64,000 nucleotides of DNA from Vagococcus humatus (GCF_003950325.1 NZ_PXZH01000002.1:344066-408065), one strand, 5' to 3'. Positions 17,055 to 27,944 are shown, counted from the first letter of the stretch. Program-made: numbers and translations. The notes: generated by a model not told the origin, from the letters alone.

Positions 17055-18943
17055 TTTTTTTGAAAGAAATACCAAACTATGTTAAAAAACATATTAAAGA
17101 GAAAAAATTGCCTGCAAGTGAAAATAGGTATCGTTTTGGCTCTCTTTTAATTTTACTCAGTGGCCTTATCTTTTTTTTCTTTATTGTCAGATTTGTCTAT
17201 ATTGTATCTGTTGGCCGTGTAGGAACAGCTTCATTGAATGAAAAAACCCAACAACTATATCAAGGTAGTAGCGTTGTTAAAGCAAAACGGGGCACCATCT
17301 ATGATCGGAATGGTGAACCAATTGCTCAAGACGCTACTTCTTATTCGTTATACGCAGTATTAGATAAAAAACACTTAGGAATAGCCCAATCTAATGGTAA
17401 ACGAGAAAAACTGTATATTCAAGAAAAGAGCATAGAAGATGTAGCCAAGGTACTACATAAAATTTTAGGCATAGATAAAAAATTAGTGCGTAAACAACTT
17501 GCACAAGGTAAAAATGGGGTTAAGCAAGTCGAGTTTGGCTCTAAAGGGAAAAATATTTCATTTGCTAAAAAACAAGAAATAGAAAAAGCGTTGCAGAAAA
17601 GTCAAATCAAAGGGATTTACTTTAATGATCACCCAGCTAGAATGTATAAAAATGAAGTATTTGCCTCTCATTTAATTGGTTATGCACGATTTGCAGATGA
17701 AGATAATGAAGAAAAAGGGCTAGTTGGCGTGATGGGACTTGAGCAAGCTTACAATAAAGAATTAAGTGGAACAGACGGAAAAGTCGTGTACCAAAAAAAT
17801 AACCGCCAAGAGCGCTTGCCTGGAACTGTAGTAGTAGATAAAGAAGCAGTAGATGGTAAAGACGTGTATACAACTCTTGATACTGGAATGCAAATTTATT
17901 TAGAAGACTTGATGAGTCAGGTTTATGATGAATATCAACCAGAAGGAATTACCGCAACTTTGATGGAAGCTAAGACAGGTAATATCTTAGCAGCTAGTCA
18001 GCGCCCTACTTTTAACCCACAAACAAAAGAAGGATTAGAAGGAGGAGAAAGTGCACCTTGGCGTAATTTGCTGATTGAGGAGCCTTTCGAACCAGGTTCA
18101 ACGATGAAAGTATTCACCGTTGCCTCAGCAATTGATCAAGGAAAATTTGACCAAAATGCAGGGTTTATGACAGGTAAAATCGATGTGGACGGGACACCTA
18201 TTAATGATCACATCATAGGTGGACGTGGTTGGATGTCCTTTAGACAAGGATTTGCTTGGTCTAGTAACGTTGGAATGGTTCATGTTGAGCAAAATATGGG
18301 GGCAGGTTGGCAAGAATATCTTAAACGTTTTAAATTTGGCCAAAGTACTAATTCTCATTTAGCCAATGAAAATGCTGGATTAATTCAAACTAAAACTAGT
18401 GTAGATAGAGCCATGACCTCCTTTGGACAAGCAATTTCTGTAACTAATTTTCAAATGCTACAAGGATTTACAGCGATTGCTAATCAAGGTAAAATGATGA
18501 AGCCGAATTTTGTGGATCGAATTGAAAGTTCTACTGGTAAGAAAAAAATGATTGGACCACAACAAGTTGGCCAACCAATTAAGTCAAGTACTTCTAAAGA
18601 AGTGTTAGATATGATGACAGATGTTGTAGAAGATGAAAATTTCGGAACAGGTTATGGCGTGTATAACATTGATGGTTATAGAGTATCAGCTAAAACTGGA
18701 ACAGCCCAAATTTTTGAAAATGGGCGCTATATTCCAGGACATTATTTACAATCAGTGGTCCAAATAGCTCCTACTGAACACCCAGAATATATTGTCTATG
18801 TAACGATTAAAAAGCCAGCAGTTGGCGCTCCTGCTTCTAAAATGGTTGCTACTATTTCTAATGCTATGTTGAAACGGGCTTTAGATACAGATGTTAGTCA
18901 TTTACATACAAAAGTCAAATATCAAAAAGAAAAAAGTAAGTAA
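17051..18943 (+). CDS. Division transpeptidase, class B penicillin-binding protein (PBP2x/FtsI type)
   Basis: The protein (630 residues) has one N-terminal membrane anchor (about 30-53), a dimerisation domain beginning [14 protein letters not shown], and a transpeptidase domain with all three catalytic motifs: STMK (S350), SSN (404-406) and KTGTAQ (548-553). It crosslinks septal peptidoglycan and is a beta-lactam target. S. pneumoniae PBP2x and B. subtilis PBP2B carry C-terminal PASTA domains. Here the chain ends about 80 residues after KTG, and mraY starts 14 bases later, so no PASTA domain is present. The ftsL-pbp-mraY position makes the role secure. Confidence 0.93.
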   Translation: MIFLKEIPNYVKKHIKEKKLPASENRYRFGSLLILLSGLIFFFFIVRFVYIVSVGRVGTASLNEKTQQLYQGSSVVKAKRGTIYDRNGEPIAQDATSYSLYAVLDKKHLGIAQSNGKREKLYIQEKSIEDVAKVLHKILGIDKKLVRKQLAQGKNGVKQVEFGSKGKNISFAKKQEIEKALQKSQIKGIYFNDHPARMYKNEVFASHLIGYARFADEDNEEKGLVGVMGLEQAYNKELSGTDGKVVYQKNNRQERLPGTVVVDKEAVDGKDVYTTLDTGMQIYLEDLMSQVYDEYQPEGITATLMEAKTGNILAASQRPTFNPQTKEGLEGGESAPWRNLLIEEPFEPGSTMKVFTVASAIDQGKFDQNAGFMTGKIDVDGTPINDHIIGGRGWMSFRQGFAWSSNVGMVHVEQNMGAGWQEYLKRFKFGQSTNSHLANENAGLIQTKTSVDRAMTSFGQAISVTNFQMLQGFTAIANQGKMMKPNFVDRIESSTGKKKMIGPQQVGQPIKSSTSKEVLDMMTDVVEDENFGTGYGVYNIDGYRVSAKTGTAQIFENGRYIPGHYLQSVVQIAPTEHPEYIVYVTIKKPAVGAPASKMVATISNAMLKRALDTDVSHLHTKVKYQKEKSK

Positions 18944-18956
18944 TGGGAGATTAGTT

Positions 18957-19922
18957 ATGGAGTGGACAAAAATTTTTTTACCAATTGCAATTAGCTTTGC
19001 AATAACAGTGACAATTATGCCGTTTTTTATCGGCTATTTTCACAAGAAAAAACAAGGACAGTCAATTAGAGAAGAAGGACCTAAATGGCATCAAGTTAAA
19101 GCAGGTACCCCTACAATGGGAGGGTTTGTATTTTTAGTTGCTATTTTAGTGACCTCAATTATTTTTGCTTTTGCTTTTCGTGTGTTTAGTCCAAGTTTAT
19201 TAATGGTGTTGTTTATTTTAGTTTTATATGGAGCTTTGGGTTTTTTAGATGATTTTATTAAAATATTCAAACATCGGAATATGGGACTGAATTCTAAGCA
19301 AAAATTAGTCGGACAAATTGTAGGTGGAGTAGTTTTTTATTTTATCTTTAAGCTACAAGGGTTTCCAGATGTTCTTTACCTACCTGGCTTAGGAGATATT
19401 CATTTAAGTCTGATATATGGGTTGTTTATGCTATTTTGGTTAGTTGGTTTTTCTAATGCAGTCAACCTGACTGACGGACTAGATGGTTTAGTTGCCGGTT
19501 TAGGAACAATTTCTTTTGGAACTTACAGCATTATTGCTTGGAACCAACAACAATTAGATGTGTTCGTTATCTGTTTAGCTACAATGGGTGGTTTACTAGG
19601 TTTCTTTTTATTTAATAAAAAGCCTGCCAAGATATTTATGGGAGATGTAGGGTCTTTAGCTTTAGGTGGTATGTTAGCAGCTATTTCGATTTTACTACAC
19701 CAAGAATGGACTCTTTTATTAATAGGTTTGGTTTATATAATAGAAACTTTAAGTGTGATGATTCAGGTTACTTCGTTTAAGTTAACAGGTAAACGAGTGT
19801 TTAAGATGAGTCCAATTCATCATCACTTTGAGATGTCCGGTTGGTCAGAATGGAAAATTGATATTGTTTTTTGGATAGTAGGATTAGTGATGTCCACTAT
19901 TACTTTAATGATTTTATACTAA
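18957..19922 (+). CDS. mraY: Phospho-N-acetylmuramoyl-pentapeptide transferase
   Basis: MraY makes lipid I from UDP-MurNAc-pentapeptide and undecaprenyl phosphate. I place the start at the ATG at 18957 ([13 protein letters not shown]), after GGGAGATTAG, although the frame is open upstream. At 321 residues with about ten transmembrane helices it has the family's usual size. Signatures include [16 protein letters not shown], the DDFIK aspartates, NLTDGLDGL, and the C-terminal SPIHHHFE histidine cluster. Confidence 0.97.
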   Translation: MEWTKIFLPIAISFAITVTIMPFFIGYFHKKKQGQSIREEGPKWHQVKAGTPTMGGFVFLVAILVTSIIFAFAFRVFSPSLLMVLFILVLYGALGFLDDFIKIFKHRNMGLNSKQKLVGQIVGGVVFYFIFKLQGFPDVLYLPGLGDIHLSLIYGLFMLFWLVGFSNAVNLTDGLDGLVAGLGTISFGTYSIIAWNQQQLDVFVICLATMGGLLGFFLFNKKPAKIFMGDVGSLALGGMLAAISILLHQEWTLLLIGLVYIIETLSVMIQVTSFKLTGKRVFKMSPIHHHFEMSGWSEWKIDIVFWIVGLVMSTITLMILY

Positions 19923-19936
19923 GGGGAGTAAACATA

Positions 19937-21313
19937 ATGAAATCAGTAACAACATATGAAAATGAAAAAGTTTTGGTATTAGGATTAGCTAAAAGTGGCG
20001 TAAGTGCAGCCAAATTGCTTCATCAATTAGGAGCAATTGTAACAGTCAACGATGCTAAAAAATTTGAAGATAACCCAGAAGCGCAAGAGCTTTTAGAACT
20101 GGGTATTCGTGTTGTTACTGGTGGACACCCAGTAGAATTATTAGATGAAGATTTTTCTTTATTAGTGAAAAATCCAGGGATTCCTTATACGAATCCTATT
20201 CTCGAAAAAGCAATGGAACAAGGAGTACCGATTATGACAGAGGTTGAGTTAAGTTACCAAGTTTCTGAAGCGCCTATTATTGGGATAACTGGAACAAATG
20301 GTAAAACCACTACGACAACCATGATAGGCAAAGTTTTAAATCAGGGAGAAGAAACACCTAAAGCTTATTTATCTGGTAACATTGGCATTCCTGCAAGTGA
20401 AGTGTGTCAAAAAGTTAGTCAGAAGGATTTATTAGTGATGGAGCTATCTAGTTTTCAATTACTAGGAATCGATAGTTTTCATCCTCATATCGCTGTGATA
20501 ACTAACTTATATGAAGCTCATTTAGATTACCATGGAACTAGAGAAGAGTATGTTAAAGCAAAATGGCGCATACAACAAAATATGACAGAGAAAGATTATT
20601 TAGTGATTAATGCTAACCAAGAAGAATTAAGAGAGCTATCTAAACAGACTAAGGCGACAGTTATTCCATTTTGTACCAATGGGTGGTCTGAGCAAGGAGC
20701 CTATGAATTAGGGGGAGAACTTTTTTACCAACAAGAAAAAATTATGTCTGTATCTGATTTAGGAGTTGTAGGTCAACATAATGTGGAAAATGCATTAGCT
20801 GCTATTGTGGTAGCTAAATTAAATCACACAGCTAACGCTTCTATTAAAGAAGCGTTGTCAACGTTTACTGGAGTACCTCACCGTACTGAGTATTTAGGTA
20901 TGAGTCAAGGCCGAAAATTTTATAATGATTCGAAAGCAACCAATATTTTAGCGACTGAGAAAGCGTTAAGTGGTTTTGATAATACTAAAGTGATCCTATT
21001 AGCTGGTGGATTGGATAGAGGAAATAGCTTTGAAGAATTAGAACCTAGCTTGGCTGGTCTTAAAGGCTTAGTTGTCTTTGGTGAAACGCAAGATAAACTA
21101 ATAACAGCAGGGCATCATGTTCAGCTGCCTTTTATGAAAAAAGTTAACACAATGGAGGAAGCTGTTCAAGTAGCGGTTGACTATAGTCAGTCAGGAGATA
21201 CTATTTTACTATCTCCTGCTTGTGCAAGTTGGGATCAATATCCTAATTTTGAAATTCGTGGAGATCGGTTTAGACAAGCAGTAGAAAAAATAATGAAAGA
21301 AATGAGTCTATAA
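19937..21313 (+). CDS. murD: UDP-N-acetylmuramoyl-alanine--D-glutamate ligase
   Basis: MurD adds D-Glu to UDP-MurNAc-L-Ala in the cytoplasm. The start is taken at the ATG at 19937 (MKSVTTYENEKVLVLG), 15 bases after mraY and behind GGGGAG. The 458-residue protein shows the ATP-binding loop GITGTNGKTTTTTM near residue 117, VPHRTEYLG, NDSKATN, and the C-terminal SPACASWDQYPNFE, all characteristic of MurD. Confidence 0.97.
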   Translation: MKSVTTYENEKVLVLGLAKSGVSAAKLLHQLGAIVTVNDAKKFEDNPEAQELLELGIRVVTGGHPVELLDEDFSLLVKNPGIPYTNPILEKAMEQGVPIMTEVELSYQVSEAPIIGITGTNGKTTTTTMIGKVLNQGEETPKAYLSGNIGIPASEVCQKVSQKDLLVMELSSFQLLGIDSFHPHIAVITNLYEAHLDYHGTREEYVKAKWRIQQNMTEKDYLVINANQEELRELSKQTKATVIPFCTNGWSEQGAYELGGELFYQQEKIMSVSDLGVVGQHNVENALAAIVVAKLNHTANASIKEALSTFTGVPHRTEYLGMSQGRKFYNDSKATNILATEKALSGFDNTKVILLAGGLDRGNSFEELEPSLAGLKGLVVFGETQDKLITAGHHVQLPFMKKVNTMEEAVQVAVDYSQSGDTILLSPACASWDQYPNFEIRGDRFRQAVEKIMKEMSL

Positions 21314-21315
21314 AT

Positions 21316-22404
21316 ATGAGAGTAGTTGTATCAGGGGGAGGAACTGGTGGACATATTTATCCAGCTGTTGCTCTAGTTAAATATATTCGTCAAGTAGATC
21401 CCAAAGCTGAATTTTTATATATCGGTACAGATAGAGGACTAGAAAGTAAAATTGTGCCAGAATTAGGTATTCCTTTTAAAACCGTTAAAATTCAAGGGTT
21501 TCGTAGAAAATTATCTTTAGATAATTTTAAAACTATTCATTTGTTTGTTAAAGCAATTGCTAAATCAAAAGAAATATTAAAGGAGTTCCAACCAGATATA
21601 GTAATTGGAACAGGGGGCTATGTGTGTGCTCCTGTTGTCTACGGAGCCCATCAATTAGGCATAGCAACCATGATTCATGAACAAAATAGTGTGCCTGGTT
21701 TAACCAATAAATTTTTAGCCCGATATGTGGATAAAATAGGCATTTGTTTTGAAGAAGCTGCTGAGTTTTTTCCAAAAGAAAAGGTTAGTTATACAGGAAA
21801 TCCTAGAGCTCAAGAAATTGCTAGTGAACCTAAAAATCAGTTATTAACAGAACAATTTGGTTTAACTAAAGCATTACCGACTGCTCTTATTTTTGGTGGT
21901 AGTCAAGGGGCATTAAGAATAAATGAAGCTACAATGGAACTTTTACCTAAGGTTCCAAACAAACCTTATCAAGTTTTATATGTAACAGGTAAACGTTACT
22001 ATGATGATGTTATGAAAAAGTTTCCTAATGAAATATCTCATGTTAAAATTGTTCCTTTTATTTCTAACATGCAACAAATTTTACCTAATGTGTCTGTAGT
22101 AGTAGGACGAGCAGGTGCAACCTCCTTAGCAGAAATCACTGCTTTAGGTTTACCTTCCATATTAATTCCAAGTCCTAATGTTACAAATGATCATCAAACT
22201 AAGAATGCTATGAGCTTAGTGCAAGCTAAGGCTGCTAATATGATAAAAGATCAAGAACTAACAGGAGATAACTTACTTAATGCTTTAGATGAGATTTTAC
22301 TGTCCCCTGATACTTGTGAAAAGATGGCTATAGCCTCTCAAACATTAGGCGTACCAGACGCATCAGAGCGTTTATATCAGCTTATAAAACAGGTGATAGC
22401 TTAA
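21316..22404 (+). CDS. murG: Lipid II-forming GlcNAc transferase MurG
   Basis: MurG adds GlcNAc to lipid I at the inner membrane face. The 362-residue GT-B glycosyltransferase has the N-terminal loop SGGGTGGHIYPA, then IGTGGYVCAP, MIHEQNSVPG, FGGSQGALRIN, and the UDP-binding GRAGATSLAEIT region. It follows murD with a two-base gap. Confidence 0.98.
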   Translation: MRVVVSGGGTGGHIYPAVALVKYIRQVDPKAEFLYIGTDRGLESKIVPELGIPFKTVKIQGFRRKLSLDNFKTIHLFVKAIAKSKEILKEFQPDIVIGTGGYVCAPVVYGAHQLGIATMIHEQNSVPGLTNKFLARYVDKIGICFEEAAEFFPKEKVSYTGNPRAQEIASEPKNQLLTEQFGLTKALPTALIFGGSQGALRINEATMELLPKVPNKPYQVLYVTGKRYYDDVMKKFPNEISHVKIVPFISNMQQILPNVSVVVGRAGATSLAEITALGLPSILIPSPNVTNDHQTKNAMSLVQAKAANMIKDQELTGDNLLNALDEILLSPDTCEKMAIASQTLGVPDASERLYQLIKQVIA

Positions 22405-22428
22405 TATAACAAAAAGGAGGTAAGCATC

Positions 22429-23502
22429 ATGGATAAGGAAGTGGAGTCAAACAAGCCTGGGGAAGAATCAAACGACAAGATGCTTACACCTTGGCAAAAA
22501 GCCAATATGACTTATTTAAAAGAAAAAGGGAAAAAGCCTACTTGGTTAAAAAAAACTGAGACAGAAGCAGCAGATGAAGCAGTAGAACAAACTCAAGGGG
22601 AAGTAACCCAAGCTCCAACTAACACTTGGAAGAATTTACCTAAAAAAATTTCTTTTGCTGATAAATTACCTAAACTTAAAACTTACCGGCAAAAACAATT
22701 ACGAAAAAAATTGTTTCCAGTTTTTCTGGTGTTTGGGTTAGGCGTGATTATTTCTCTTTATTATATCTCACCCCTATCTCGGTTAGATACAGTAGTTGTA
22801 GCTGGTAATGCTACTGTACCGAAAGAAGCCATTGTTCAGGCAACTTCTCTGAAAAAAAACATGGATTTTTGGCAAGCACGACTTGATCAAGATATTCCAA
22901 CAGAAATTAAACAAGAACTTCCTCGTATTAAATCAGTCAAGGTTTCAACTACACACCTAAATAGTGTGAAGTTAACAGTGGAAGAATATGATGAAGTGGC
23001 TTATGTTAAAACCAAACAAGGGTACCAACTAGTTTTAGAAGACGGTACGCTAGAGAGGTCTGTTATAAATGATCAAAAACTAAATCAGACCTATCCTATT
23101 TTGATTGGATTTAAAAGCAACAAAATGCGAGTTAAGTTAATCCAAATGTACAACCAAATCAGTCCTTCTATTCAAAAAAAGATTAAGGAAATCCATTATA
23201 CACCTACTAAAAAGAATCAAGAAAAAATCACTTTATATATGAAAGATGATAATCAAGTTATTGGGTCAATTTTTGATTTAAATGACAAAATTGGTTATTA
23301 TCCAGAAGTGGTTAGAGAAATGGAAAAAAATGGAGACATTCCTGGAGTTGTAGATATGATTGTAGGGATTTATTCTTATTCTTTAGAAACTAAAGAAAAA
23401 GAAGAGTTGGAAAAAAAAGAAGCTAACAAAGAAAAAGAAGATAATGAAGCAGTTCAATCTACTTTAGAAGATACAAATGAATTAAATGACCTCAATCCAT
23501 AA
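22429..23502 (+). CDS. divIB: Cell division protein DivIB/FtsQ
   Basis: The protein has 357 residues: a long charged cytoplasmic tail (about 1-92), one transmembrane helix (about 95-114), a POTRA domain starting LDTVVVAGNATVPKEAIVQA, a beta domain, and an acidic low-complexity tail rich in Glu and Lys. That layout is the Gram-positive DivIB form. AAGGAGG precedes the start. It closes the first half of the dcw cluster. Confidence 0.92.
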   Translation: MDKEVESNKPGEESNDKMLTPWQKANMTYLKEKGKKPTWLKKTETEAADEAVEQTQGEVTQAPTNTWKNLPKKISFADKLPKLKTYRQKQLRKKLFPVFLVFGLGVIISLYYISPLSRLDTVVVAGNATVPKEAIVQATSLKKNMDFWQARLDQDIPTEIKQELPRIKSVKVSTTHLNSVKLTVEEYDEVAYVKTKQGYQLVLEDGTLERSVINDQKLNQTYPILIGFKSNKMRVKLIQMYNQISPSIQKKIKEIHYTPTKKNQEKITLYMKDDNQVIGSIFDLNDKIGYYPEVVREMEKNGDIPGVVDMIVGIYSYSLETKEKEELEKKEANKEKEDNEAVQSTLEDTNELNDLNP

Positions 23503-23574
23503 AAAATAAAGAACGATTTAAGATAGTCAAGGTTAAAGTATGGAAAATTAACGAATAATTTATGATTTCTTCTT

Positions 23575-23602
23575 TTGTATTGTTACTAATTTATGGTAGA
23601 AT
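23575..23602 (+). promoter_or_regulatory. Candidate ftsA-ftsZ promoter
   Basis: In the 215-base gap between divIB and ftsA, TTGTAT (23575-23580) and TAGAAT (23597-23602) are 16 bases apart. The transcript would have a leader of about 110 AU-rich bases before AGGAGG and ftsA. No terminator is evident after divIB. Confidence 0.45.
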
Positions 23603-23717
23603 TGGTAAGAGTAAGATGTATTTTAATACTTGGGTATTTATATATTTTTATGCTTAGGATAATAATAACTAAAGATTAATGAAAAAGATAATAAGTATGT
23701 AGGAGGGATTACCTTTC

Positions 23718-25037
23718 ATGGCAAAAACTGGCATTTATGTTGGCCTTGATATTGGCACAACATCAGTTAAAGTTGTTGTAGCTGAATATATTGAAGGACA
23801 AATTAACATTATTGGAGTAGGTAATGCGAAATCAGAAGGGTTAAGTCGAGGAATTGTTGTAGATATTGATAAAGCAGTACAATCAATTAAACGAGCAATT
23901 GCCCAGGCTGAAGAAAAATCAGGTATCCAAATTAAACAAGTGAATGTTGGTTTACCTGCTAATTTATTAGAAGTTGAAAATTGTGAAGGTATGATTGCTG
24001 TTAATTCTGAAGCAAGAGAAATCACAGATGAAGACGTTCGAAACGTGGCTTCTGCAGCGATTGTCCGCTCTACACCGCCAGAACGTCAAATTATTACGTT
24101 AATTCCGCAAGAATATAAAGTTGACGGATTTGATGGAATCAAAGATCCTAGAGGCATGATTGGCGTGCGTCTAGATGTGAAAGGATTAGTTTATACTGGA
24201 CCTAAGACCATTGTGCATAACATTAAAAAGTGTGTCGAAAAAGCTGGCTTGGAAGTAGCAGAATTAATCATTACTCCTTTAGCTTTAGCTGAATCTGTCT
24301 TATCAGATGGGGAAAAAGATTTTGGTACAATTATTGTAGATATGGGTGGAGGCCAAACCACTACTTCTGTTATGTACGGGGACGAATTACGCTTTACTCA
24401 TGTTGAGCAAGAAGGCGGAGAATTTGTAACAAAAGACGTATCAGTCGTATTAAATACGTCATTAAATAACGCCGAAGCATTAAAAATTAATTACGGAGAT
24501 GCTTATCCAGATAGAACGTCAGAAAGCGAAGAATTCCCAGTGGATATCATTGGTCAAAATGAACCAGTTAAAGTAGATGAACGTTACTTATCTGAAATTA
24601 TTGAAGCCCGTATGGAACAAATTTTTGCTAAATCTCGCAATGCAATTGGTAGTATCGATGCCCTTGATTTACCAGGTGGCGTGATTCTTTCTGGAGGAAA
24701 TGCAAGTATTCCAGGAGCGGTAGAACTAGCTACTGAAGTATATGGCACACATGTAAAATTACATGTGCCAAATCATATGGGGTTACGAAACCCAATTTTT
24801 GCTAATGTTATTAGCATTGTGGAGTATGCAGCTGAGTTAAGCGATATTTATCATATTTCTAAATCAGCGGTGACAGGTGTTAGAACGACTAAAAATGAAA
24901 ATGTTCGTTATGAAAAAGCACCAGTTATTGACATGCCAACAGAAGTTATGGACATGGAAGAACCAAAAGAAGAACCTAAATCAAGTGAAAGTGTCACGGA
25001 TAAATTAAAAGGGTTCATTTCAAATATATTTGATTAA
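23718..25037 (+). CDS. ftsA: Cell division protein FtsA
   Basis: FtsA (439 residues) is the actin-like ATPase that anchors FtsZ to the membrane. Readable signatures: GLDIGTTSVKVVVAEY at the phosphate-1 loop, IIVDMGGGQTTTSV at phosphate-2, and LSGGNASIPG near residue 325. The C-terminus ends in an amphipathic segment KLKGFISNIFD that serves as membrane-targeting helix. It is followed 21 bases later by ftsZ. Confidence 0.97.
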   Translation: MAKTGIYVGLDIGTTSVKVVVAEYIEGQINIIGVGNAKSEGLSRGIVVDIDKAVQSIKRAIAQAEEKSGIQIKQVNVGLPANLLEVENCEGMIAVNSEAREITDEDVRNVASAAIVRSTPPERQIITLIPQEYKVDGFDGIKDPRGMIGVRLDVKGLVYTGPKTIVHNIKKCVEKAGLEVAELIITPLALAESVLSDGEKDFGTIIVDMGGGQTTTSVMYGDELRFTHVEQEGGEFVTKDVSVVLNTSLNNAEALKINYGDAYPDRTSESEEFPVDIIGQNEPVKVDERYLSEIIEARMEQIFAKSRNAIGSIDALDLPGGVILSGGNASIPGAVELATEVYGTHVKLHVPNHMGLRNPIFANVISIVEYAAELSDIYHISKSAVTGVRTTKNENVRYEKAPVIDMPTEVMDMEEPKEEPKSSESVTDKLKGFISNIFD

Positions 25038-25058
25038 ATCACTAGGAGGATTAGAAAC

Positions 25059-26309
25059 ATGGAATTTTCTATAGATAATAACGTAGAAAAAGGCGCAGTA
25101 ATTAAAGTTATTGGTGTCGGTGGTGCGGGTGGTAACGCTGTGAACCGCATGATTGAAGAAAACGTTAAAGGCGTTGAGTTTATTGTTGCCAATACAGATG
25201 TACAAGCTTTAAAAGATAGTCAAGCTGAAACAGTGATTCAATTAGGACCCAAGTATACACGTGGTCTAGGAGCTGGTTCTCAACCAGAAGTTGGACAAAA
25301 AGCTGCTGAAGAAAGTGAAGAACAAATTTCAACTGCCCTAGAAGGAGCAGATATGATTTTTATTACAGCTGGTATGGGTGGCGGAACTGGAACAGGTGCT
25401 GCACCGATTGTCGCTCGAATTGCTAAAGACTTAGGTGCTTTAACTGTTGGTGTAGTTACTCGTCCATTTAGTTTTGAAGGACCTAAACGTGGCAGATTTG
25501 CTGCTGAAGGAATTTCCTTATTAAAAGAACATGTAGACACACTTTTAATCATTTCAAACAACCGTTTATTAGAAGTAGTGGACAAAAAAACACCTATTTT
25601 AGAAGCTTTCAAGGAAGCTGATAATGTGTTACGTCAAGGGGTACAAGGAATTTCAGACTTAATTACAGCTCCTGGCTATGTCAACTTAGACTTTGCTGAC
25701 GTTAAGACTGTAATGGAAAATCAAGGAACTGCTTTAATGGGAATTGGTTCAGCTAGCGGTGAAAATCGTGTGATTGAAGCAACTAAAAAAGCAATTGCTT
25801 CTCCTTTACTTGAAACCTCAATTGATGGGGCAGAACAAGTCTTGTTAAACATTACAGGTGGCTTAGATATGACATTATTTGAAGCACAAGACGCTTCAGA
25901 TATTATTACAAATGCAGCCGCTGGTGATGTGAATATTATCTTAGGAACTTCTATTAATGAAGACTTAAATGATGAAATTGTTGTGACAGTTATTGCAACA
26001 GGTATTGATCCAACAAAAAAGGAAAAAAAAAATTCTCAACACGCTAGAATTTCACCCAACAAAGCGGTAAATCCGACTAATTCTATGCCATCACGTCCAA
26101 CAATGGATTTTGATCCAGTTCCAACAACTGATGAAGAAGATAGTTCTTTTGGAGATTGGGACATTAGACGTGAACCAAGTCAACGTCAAGTAGTAGAAGA
26201 CCCACAACTTGATGCAGTTGATCAAACAGAATTAGAAAGTTTTCAACCTGAAGAAAAGAAAAAAGAAGATGAATTAGATACACCACCATTTTTTAGAAAA
26301 AAACGATAA
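25059..26309 (+). CDS. ftsZ: Cell division protein FtsZ
   Basis: The tubulin-like GTPase (416 residues) has [17 protein letters not shown] at the N-terminus and the tubulin signature [10 protein letters not shown] near residue 108. A variable acidic linker (about 320-400) follows, and the conserved C-terminal peptide, here [10 protein letters not shown], binds FtsA, SepF and other partners. AGGAGG precedes ATG. Confidence 0.99.
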   Translation: MEFSIDNNVEKGAVIKVIGVGGAGGNAVNRMIEENVKGVEFIVANTDVQALKDSQAETVIQLGPKYTRGLGAGSQPEVGQKAAEESEEQISTALEGADMIFITAGMGGGTGTGAAPIVARIAKDLGALTVGVVTRPFSFEGPKRGRFAAEGISLLKEHVDTLLIISNNRLLEVVDKKTPILEAFKEADNVLRQGVQGISDLITAPGYVNLDFADVKTVMENQGTALMGIGSASGENRVIEATKKAIASPLLETSIDGAEQVLLNITGGLDMTLFEAQDASDIITNAAAGDVNIILGTSINEDLNDEIVVTVIATGIDPTKKEKKNSQHARISPNKAVNPTNSMPSRPTMDFDPVPTTDEEDSSFGDWDIRREPSQRQVVEDPQLDAVDQTELESFQPEEKKKEDELDTPPFFRKKR

Positions 26310-26327
26310 ACAAAGGAGCTAGAGAAG

Positions 26328-27002
26328 ATGCTTGAGAAAAATCTGGAAGTTATTCAAGAAACTGTTTCTAAAGCATGTGCCTCAGTTAATCGTTCTCCTA
26401 AAGAAGTGACATTAATCGGTGTCACTAAGTCAGTCACAAGTAATCAAGCTAGGTTGCTTGTGCAACAAGGAGTAACGAACTTGGCTGAAAATCGTGTGGA
26501 TAGTATGCTTGAAAAACAAGCTCAGTTAGTTGATATACCAGAGATTACTTGGCACTTAATAGGCACTTTACAACGAAGAAAAGTAAAAGATATTGTTAAT
26601 CAGATTGATTATTTTCATGCGCTAGATAACATAAAATTAGCTAAAGAAATACAAAAAAGAGCTGATCATTGTATTGCTTGTTTTGTTCAAGTTAATGTGT
26701 CAGGTGAAGAATCTAAACATGGTTTAAATCCTCCTGAAGTCTTGGAGTTTGTCAAAGAGTTACAAAGTATGGACCGGATTAAAGTAGTAGGATTGATGAC
26801 CATGGCACCAATCGATGCAACAGAAGAAGAACTGTTGCAGTATTTTACACAATTGAAAGACTTGCAACAACAAGTGAAAGATTTAGAGTTATCTTCAGCA
26901 CCTTGTTTAGAGTTAAGCATGGGAATGAGTCAAGATTATCCAATTGCAATTAAAGCGGGTGCTACCTGTGTCAGAATTGGACGCGCTTTTTTTAAAGAAT
27001 AG
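26328..27002 (+). CDS. PLP homeostasis protein (YggS/YlmE family)
   Basis: The 224-residue single-domain alanine-racemase-fold protein has the PLP lysine in LIGVTKSV, then NLAENRVD, WHLIGTLQRRK, CFVQVNVSGEESKHG, GLMTMAP and LSMGMSQDYPIAIKAGAT, all diagnostic of the family. It holds pyridoxal phosphate but has no known catalysis and affects vitamin B6 and amino-acid balance. Its position between ftsZ and sepF is standard in Firmicutes. Confidence 0.94.
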   Translation: MLEKNLEVIQETVSKACASVNRSPKEVTLIGVTKSVTSNQARLLVQQGVTNLAENRVDSMLEKQAQLVDIPEITWHLIGTLQRRKVKDIVNQIDYFHALDNIKLAKEIQKRADHCIACFVQVNVSGEESKHGLNPPEVLEFVKELQSMDRIKVVGLMTMAPIDATEEELLQYFTQLKDLQQQVKDLELSSAPCLELSMGMSQDYPIAIKAGATCVRIGRAFFKE

Positions 27003-27017
27003 AAATTGAGGGATGAA

Positions 27018-27608
27018 ATGATGGATCTATCAACTGCTACAGAAAAATTACAAAAATTTTTTGGGCTGAGTGATTCTGATGATGGAGACACTTCCTATGT
27101 AGTACAAGGGAACACAGCGCCCAAAGTGAATCAGTCACAGGATAAGCAATCTCGCCCATTTCAACCAAGCCGTCAAGAAGAACGTCAAACTAATTATGTG
27201 AAGTCTAATCCACCAAAAAGTCGTGTGAAAGAAACACCGGCAACAGATATGTCTTCCTCATTTATGAATAATAAAGTTGTACAAATGAATCGTTCATCTC
27301 ACACTTCTCGATCTGAAAAAACTAAAGCTACTTCACAAAAAATTACTTTAGTTGAGCCTCGTACTTATATGGAAGCTAAAGAAATCGCCAAGGGAATTTT
27401 TCGTTCTGAGATAGTTATTGTGAATTTTAGATTAGTGGAAGAAGCTCAAGCAAGACGGATTGTTGATTTCCTAACAGGAGCAGTTTATGCTTTGGACGGA
27501 GATATTCAACGTATTGGGGATGAAATGTTTATCTGTACACCACCTAATGCTGAAATTGATAGCAAAGTGGCAGAAAATTTAATGCAATCACAGTTTACGG
27601 AATTTTAA
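27018..27608 (+). CDS. sepF: Cell division protein SepF
   Basis: SepF (196 residues) polymerises into rings and tethers FtsZ to the membrane. A TTG at 27006 is in frame, but AGGG (27009-27012) fits the ATG at 27018. The N-terminal amphipathic membrane helix LSTATEKLQKFFGL is followed by a long polar linker and the conserved C-terminal domain with VEPRTYMEAKEIAKGI and VDFLTGAVYALDGDIQRIG. Confidence 0.95.
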   Translation: MMDLSTATEKLQKFFGLSDSDDGDTSYVVQGNTAPKVNQSQDKQSRPFQPSRQEERQTNYVKSNPPKSRVKETPATDMSSSFMNNKVVQMNRSSHTSRSEKTKATSQKITLVEPRTYMEAKEIAKGIFRSEIVIVNFRLVEEAQARRIVDFLTGAVYALDGDIQRIGDEMFICTPPNAEIDSKVAENLMQSQFTEF

Positions 27609-27623
27609 GGGAAGTGGAAAGTT

Positions 27624-27911
27624 ATGACTGGACTACTATTTAATTTAGCTCGCTTAATTCAACGTTTAGCCGAAATTTATTCTTTAGCTTTAATGTTATA
27701 TGCATTGTTGTCCTGGTTTCCAGGAGGTTATCAATCAGGAATTGGGCAATTTTTAGCTAAGATATGTGATCCGTTATTGAAAAAATTACAACGATTTAAT
27801 TTAAGTATTGGCTATGTTGACTTTACTATTGTTGCAGCTATGATAGGGGTTAACTTTATAGCTCGCATAATTAGTCGCATTATATATAGTCTAGCAGGCT
27901 TTGGTTTTTAA
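27624..27911 (+). CDS. YggT family membrane protein (YlmG)
   Basis: The 95-residue protein has two transmembrane segments (about 5-30 and 68-90) flanking the family motif YALLSWFPGG and CDPLLKKLQRF. YggT/YlmG proteins sit between sepF and ylmH across Firmicutes. A role in division or membrane organisation is suspected but not established. Confidence 0.92.
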   Translation: MTGLLFNLARLIQRLAEIYSLALMLYALLSWFPGGYQSGIGQFLAKICDPLLKKLQRFNLSIGYVDFTIVAAMIGVNFIARIISRIIYSLAGFGF

Positions 27912-27944
27912 TTAAATTTGAATGATGAGAAAGGATGTATCTAA

